Positions 61,514 through 64,000 of a stretch of DNA of 64,000 bases are shown here, piece by piece. Within the stretch, counting starts at the first letter, position 1; every line of letters starts with the position of its first letter. The stretch comes from Pseudolactococcus sp041800635. Its GTDB lineage: Bacteria > Bacillota > Bacilli > Lactobacillales > Streptococcaceae. The DNA lies in NCBI GenBank assembly GCA_047833645.1, contig CP181259.1, positions 1,550,001-1,614,000 on the forward strand, written 5' to 3'. The position numbers and the translations under genes were made by a program. Under the pieces are notes generated by a model. It worked only from the letters and a program-made list of their open reading frames with translations. It had not been told where the DNA came from and searched no databases.

Positions 61514-61676
61514 GATAGGTTGGAGAAGAACTGGCAGATGGCAAGAATAGCCTGATGGATTCAGTTAAGAGATTACTCATTTGAAAGATGAGGATATGCT
61601 AATGACAGGTTTTACTAAAGGTAACAAGTTATTTTTTCAGAAGTGATATAGAAATTTAAATTAAGGAGAATTAGTT

Positions 61677-61814
61677 ATGAGTAAACATATCGATGAGTTT
61701 AAGGAACTTGAAAAATTCGTGGAGGTAAGCGAAAAAAAGCTTATTAATATCCAAGGTGGGGGCGGTGAGTCCATCTTAAAAAAATTATCAAATCTTTTTA
61801 GTAATAAAAAGTGA
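61677..61814 (+). CDS. ComC/BlpC-like peptide pheromone precursor
   Basis: 45 residues from ATG 61677 with AAGGAGA upstream. Leader of 28 ends KFVEVSEKKLINIQGG (Val -12, Leu -7, Ile -4, Gly-Gly). The product is GGESILKKLSNLFSNKK, a 17-residue cationic amphipathic helix, or 15 residues if cut after the second Gly-Gly. Its TGA overlaps the histidine-kinase ATG (TGATG), the classic comCDE order, so this is the likely inducing peptide of the locus. The C39 exporter at 55770 would process it. Confidence 0.8.
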   Translation: MSKHIDEFKELEKFVEVSEKKLINIQGGGGESILKKLSNLFSNKK

Positions 61815-63190
61815 TGGCAGGAGTCATGTTAGCTGTTCCAATGCTATTATTATTTGTGTTGAATGGTGCTTATATTTTGTATCGGTTTAGTGCATCTAAA
61901 ATAAGACGTTATATATTTGTAATTTTCGGTTTTGTAACAGGTCTACTTCCGTTGACTTTAGTTACACTGATGGATCAAAGTAGTTGGTGTATTTTTTTAT
62001 TAGAACTGATACTCTACACCTTATTTCTACAATATTTCAGAAGTAAGAATTTAAAAATCAGTGTCTTTTTGTCAATCTTTACGTTAACGTTTTGTTACTT
62101 TGTCAAAATGTTCGTCTCCATTTTTATTGTTGAGCATCTTTTTCAAGTGAAAGACGGTGCCATTGGTGGTGTGATTGGGGATTTTTGTGTTATCCCAGCA
62201 TATTATCTATTGTTAAAGTGTCTGGCTATCGATCCCAAATGTTACATCATTGCAGATCAAGAATGGGACTCGGATTATTTAGAAGTAGAAGATAATACGA
62301 AAGGCACTCAGGCAGAACGTGATATCGAACAAGAGCAGAATAGACTGATTATCTTTTCAGATATTTTGATGATACTGTTTTATTTGTACAATAATTTTGT
62401 CAGATTAACAGATTTTGGTAGTCATTTTAACTTTAACTATGTGGTCTTTGTCTATGTCTTTCTATTTCTAGTGATGCTTTATTCGATTAATGTGAAATAT
62501 AAGGAATGGGAGAATCAAAAATTACTTAAATACAAAGACTATTTATTGTCAGGATTGGCAACCTATACGAAAGAGGTCGATAAATCTTATCAATCCGTTC
62601 GAATGTTTCGTCATGATTTTACCAATATCCTTGTGTCAATGCGTGCAACGATTGAAACCCAGGAAATAGAAGCGGTTAGAAAGACTTACGGTGAAATTCT
62701 TGAACGGAGCCATGTCGCCCTTAATGAGAATCGAAGAGAAGTGACGAAGCTTGCCAATCTCAAGGTTCTAGAGTTAAAGAGTGTGCTCTCAGCAAAGATA
62801 CTACAAGCAGAGATAAGGGAAGTCATTATTGAATTAGAAATACCAGAAGTGATTGATAATATAGGCGTTGAAAAACTAGATATTGTGAGGTTAATTGGTA
62901 TTATGTTGGATAATGCCATTGATGCTGCAGTTGAAACAGAAGGGAAACAGCCAATCGTTAAAGTCGCTATCTTTAATAAGGGGACTGCTAGGTATTATAT
63001 TGTGGAAAATGATATGGTTCATGAAAAGTTACCGACGCATCTGATTTTTGAGGATGGTTATTCGACAAAAGGGAACCATCGGGGTCATGGTCTGGCTAAT
63101 TTAGAAGCTATTGTGAATGATTACCCAAGTGTTAGTTACCGAATACAAGCTAAAAATTATAAATTTAGAATCGAATTAGAGATGAGTTGA
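61814..63190 (+). CDS. Peptide-sensing histidine kinase, HPK10 (ComD/BlpH/AgrC) type
   Basis: 458 residues from ATG 61814. About six membrane helices fill residues 1-225. The H box MFRHDFTNILVSM is near 270, the N box MLDNAIDAAVE near 370 and the G box GHGLANLEAIV near 425; there is no D box, as usual in HPK10 kinases. It senses the pheromone from the membrane and phosphorylates the regulator encoded 2 bases downstream. GTG 61811 is an alternative start. Confidence 0.93.
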   Translation: MAGVMLAVPMLLLFVLNGAYILYRFSASKIRRYIFVIFGFVTGLLPLTLVTLMDQSSWCIFLLELILYTLFLQYFRSKNLKISVFLSIFTLTFCYFVKMFVSIFIVEHLFQVKDGAIGGVIGDFCVIPAYYLLLKCLAIDPKCYIIADQEWDSDYLEVEDNTKGTQAERDIEQEQNRLIIFSDILMILFYLYNNFVRLTDFGSHFNFNYVVFVYVFLFLVMLYSINVKYKEWENQKLLKYKDYLLSGLATYTKEVDKSYQSVRMFRHDFTNILVSMRATIETQEIEAVRKTYGEILERSHVALNENRREVTKLANLKVLELKSVLSAKILQAEIREVIIELEIPEVIDNIGVEKLDIVRLIGIMLDNAIDAAVETEGKQPIVKVAIFNKGTARYYIVENDMVHEKLPTHLIFEDGYSTKGNHRGHGLANLEAIVNDYPSVSYRIQAKNYKFRIELEMS

Positions 63191-63192
63191 AG

Positions 63193-63930
63193 ATGAAGGT
63201 CTATATATTGGAGGATGAAATTGTCCAGCAATTTCGTTTGGAGAGTCTAATTAAACAGTATTTGCAACAAAAAAAATATCCGGTTGATGAGATCGTCACC
63301 TGCGGTCGATCAAGGGATCTTTTGGCATCGCTTGAAGAGAGTTCGCGAAATAATATTTACTTTTTAGATATTGCCATTAAAGGCAATCAAAATGCTGGTC
63401 TTGAAATCGCTGAGAAAATTCGTCAAATGGATCCGATTGGCCAAATTTCTTTTGTCACAACGCACAATGAATTCGCCTCAATTACTTATGAATATAAGGT
63501 GAACGCGCATGATTTCATCGATAAAATCTTACCACAAGAATGTTTTGATCAAAGGATTATTGCCAATATCGATCATTATATCGAGATCAATCGTCAGAAA
63601 CCTCTAAATGAAGTATTCTCTTATAAAACACGGACGGGTAAGCTTGTCGAAGCCGTCTATACTGATATTCGTTATTTTGAGACGACGGGGATTGCCCATA
63701 AATTGCTCCTTCAAATGGACGGTGAGACCTTGACCATGTATGGTAATCTAAATGAGATTGAAAATATGTCCAACCAGTTAGTGCGGGTACATCGGTCCTT
63801 TTTGGTGAACCAAGCTTTTATTAAAAGAGTGTATAAAAAGGAGCGAATTATTCTGCTAGATGATGATACAGAAATCCCAGTATCTCGTGCAGGTTTTAAA
63901 CGTTTGGAGGAGAACGGGCTAAAAAGTTAA
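63193..63930 (+). CDS. LytTR response regulator (ComE/BlpR/AgrA type)
   Basis: 245 residues from ATG 63193. The receiver domain (about 1-125) has acidic residues in YILEDE and the phospho-acceptor Asp in NIYFLDIAIKG (near 56). The LytTR DNA-binding domain (about 145-245) shows RYFETTGIAHKLLLQM and RVHRSFLVN. Such regulators bind paired 9-bp direct repeats about 21 bp apart, compatible with the 20-bp repeats at 55341. It is the expected activator of the peptide genes. TTG 63187 is an alternative start. Confidence 0.93.
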   Translation: MKVYILEDEIVQQFRLESLIKQYLQQKKYPVDEIVTCGRSRDLLASLEESSRNNIYFLDIAIKGNQNAGLEIAEKIRQMDPIGQISFVTTHNEFASITYEYKVNAHDFIDKILPQECFDQRIIANIDHYIEINRQKPLNEVFSYKTRTGKLVEAVYTDIRYFETTGIAHKLLLQMDGETLTMYGNLNEIENMSNQLVRVHRSFLVNQAFIKRVYKKERIILLDDDTEIPVSRAGFKRLEENGLKS

Positions 63931-63939
63931 GGCTAAAAT

Positions 63940-63968
63940 TTGTCAACGCTTTCAAAATAACGTAAAAT
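63940..63968 (+). promoter_or_regulatory. Promoter with perfect cre site, for a gene beyond the window
   Basis: TTGTCA (63940-63945), 17 bases, TAAAAT (63963-63968). TGTCAACGCTTTCA (63941-63954) matches the CcpA consensus TGWNANCGNTNWCA at every fixed position and overlaps the -35, so CcpA with HPr(Ser-P) should repress the next gene. Confidence 0.7.
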
Positions 63969-64000
63969 AGAAGTAGGATAACTCTAAAAAATAGATTTGC

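Overview
The window is a chromosomal segment of a low-GC Gram-positive coccus of the family Streptococcaceae. Lactococcus (in the broad sense) or a close relative is most likely. The grounds are the 16S rRNA sequence, which mixes Lactococcus-like and Streptococcus-like stretches; the tRNA order Tyr-Trp-His-Gln-Leu; a Usp45/PcsB-type secreted protein next to mreCD; CodY-type operators at the ilv promoters; and ComC/Blp-style peptide signalling. Species is not assigned. Many ribosomal genes use GTG or TTG starts.

Layout. Positions 1-11251 hold the S10-spc-alpha ribosomal superoperon, from the tail of rplV to rplQ, including secY, adk, infA and rpoA. Several intercistronic gaps carry strong RNA hairpins. 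Next comes a two-gene glutathione-type module (11665-14257). The branched-chain amino acid block ilvD, ilvB, ilvN, ilvC, ilvA (14481-22032) has CodY-like boxes at three promoters and an opposing glycosyltransferase gene inside it. A complete rrn operon (16S, tRNA-Ala, 23S, 5S) with tandem promoters and processing stems follows, then a tRNA cluster Val-Tyr-Trp-His-Gln-Leu. Between 5S and tRNA-Val lies an unusual tRNA-like structured element.

From 28.4 to 54 kb are housekeeping genes: gap, yjdM, ylbF, recG, an SDR, mnmE, degV, rpiA, a formate/nitrite-type channel, mreC, mreD, usp45/pcsB, secA, two DAHP synthases, ptsH and ptsI. A small AT-rich island (about 36.1-37.9 kb) with one unrecognised gene sits immediately upstream of mnmE. 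It is bracketed by duplicated copies of the mnmE upstream region and carries two very strong hairpins.

The last 10 kb is an accessory bacteriocin and quorum-sensing locus. It holds several small double-glycine-leader peptides, a C39-peptidase ABC exporter with its HlyD-type partner, a degenerate immunity-like gene, an IS110-family element whose transposase has an in-frame amber codon, a ComC/BlpC-like pheromone gene, and a six-TM histidine kinase with a LytTR response regulator. The likely logic is that the pheromone is exported by the C39 transporter and sensed by the kinase, and that the regulator then activates the peptide genes. The most unusual object is an 85-residue protein just upstream of the transporter: a canonical double-glycine export leader fused exactly at Gly-Gly to a complete XRE-type helix-turn-helix domain, preceded by 20-bp tandem repeats.
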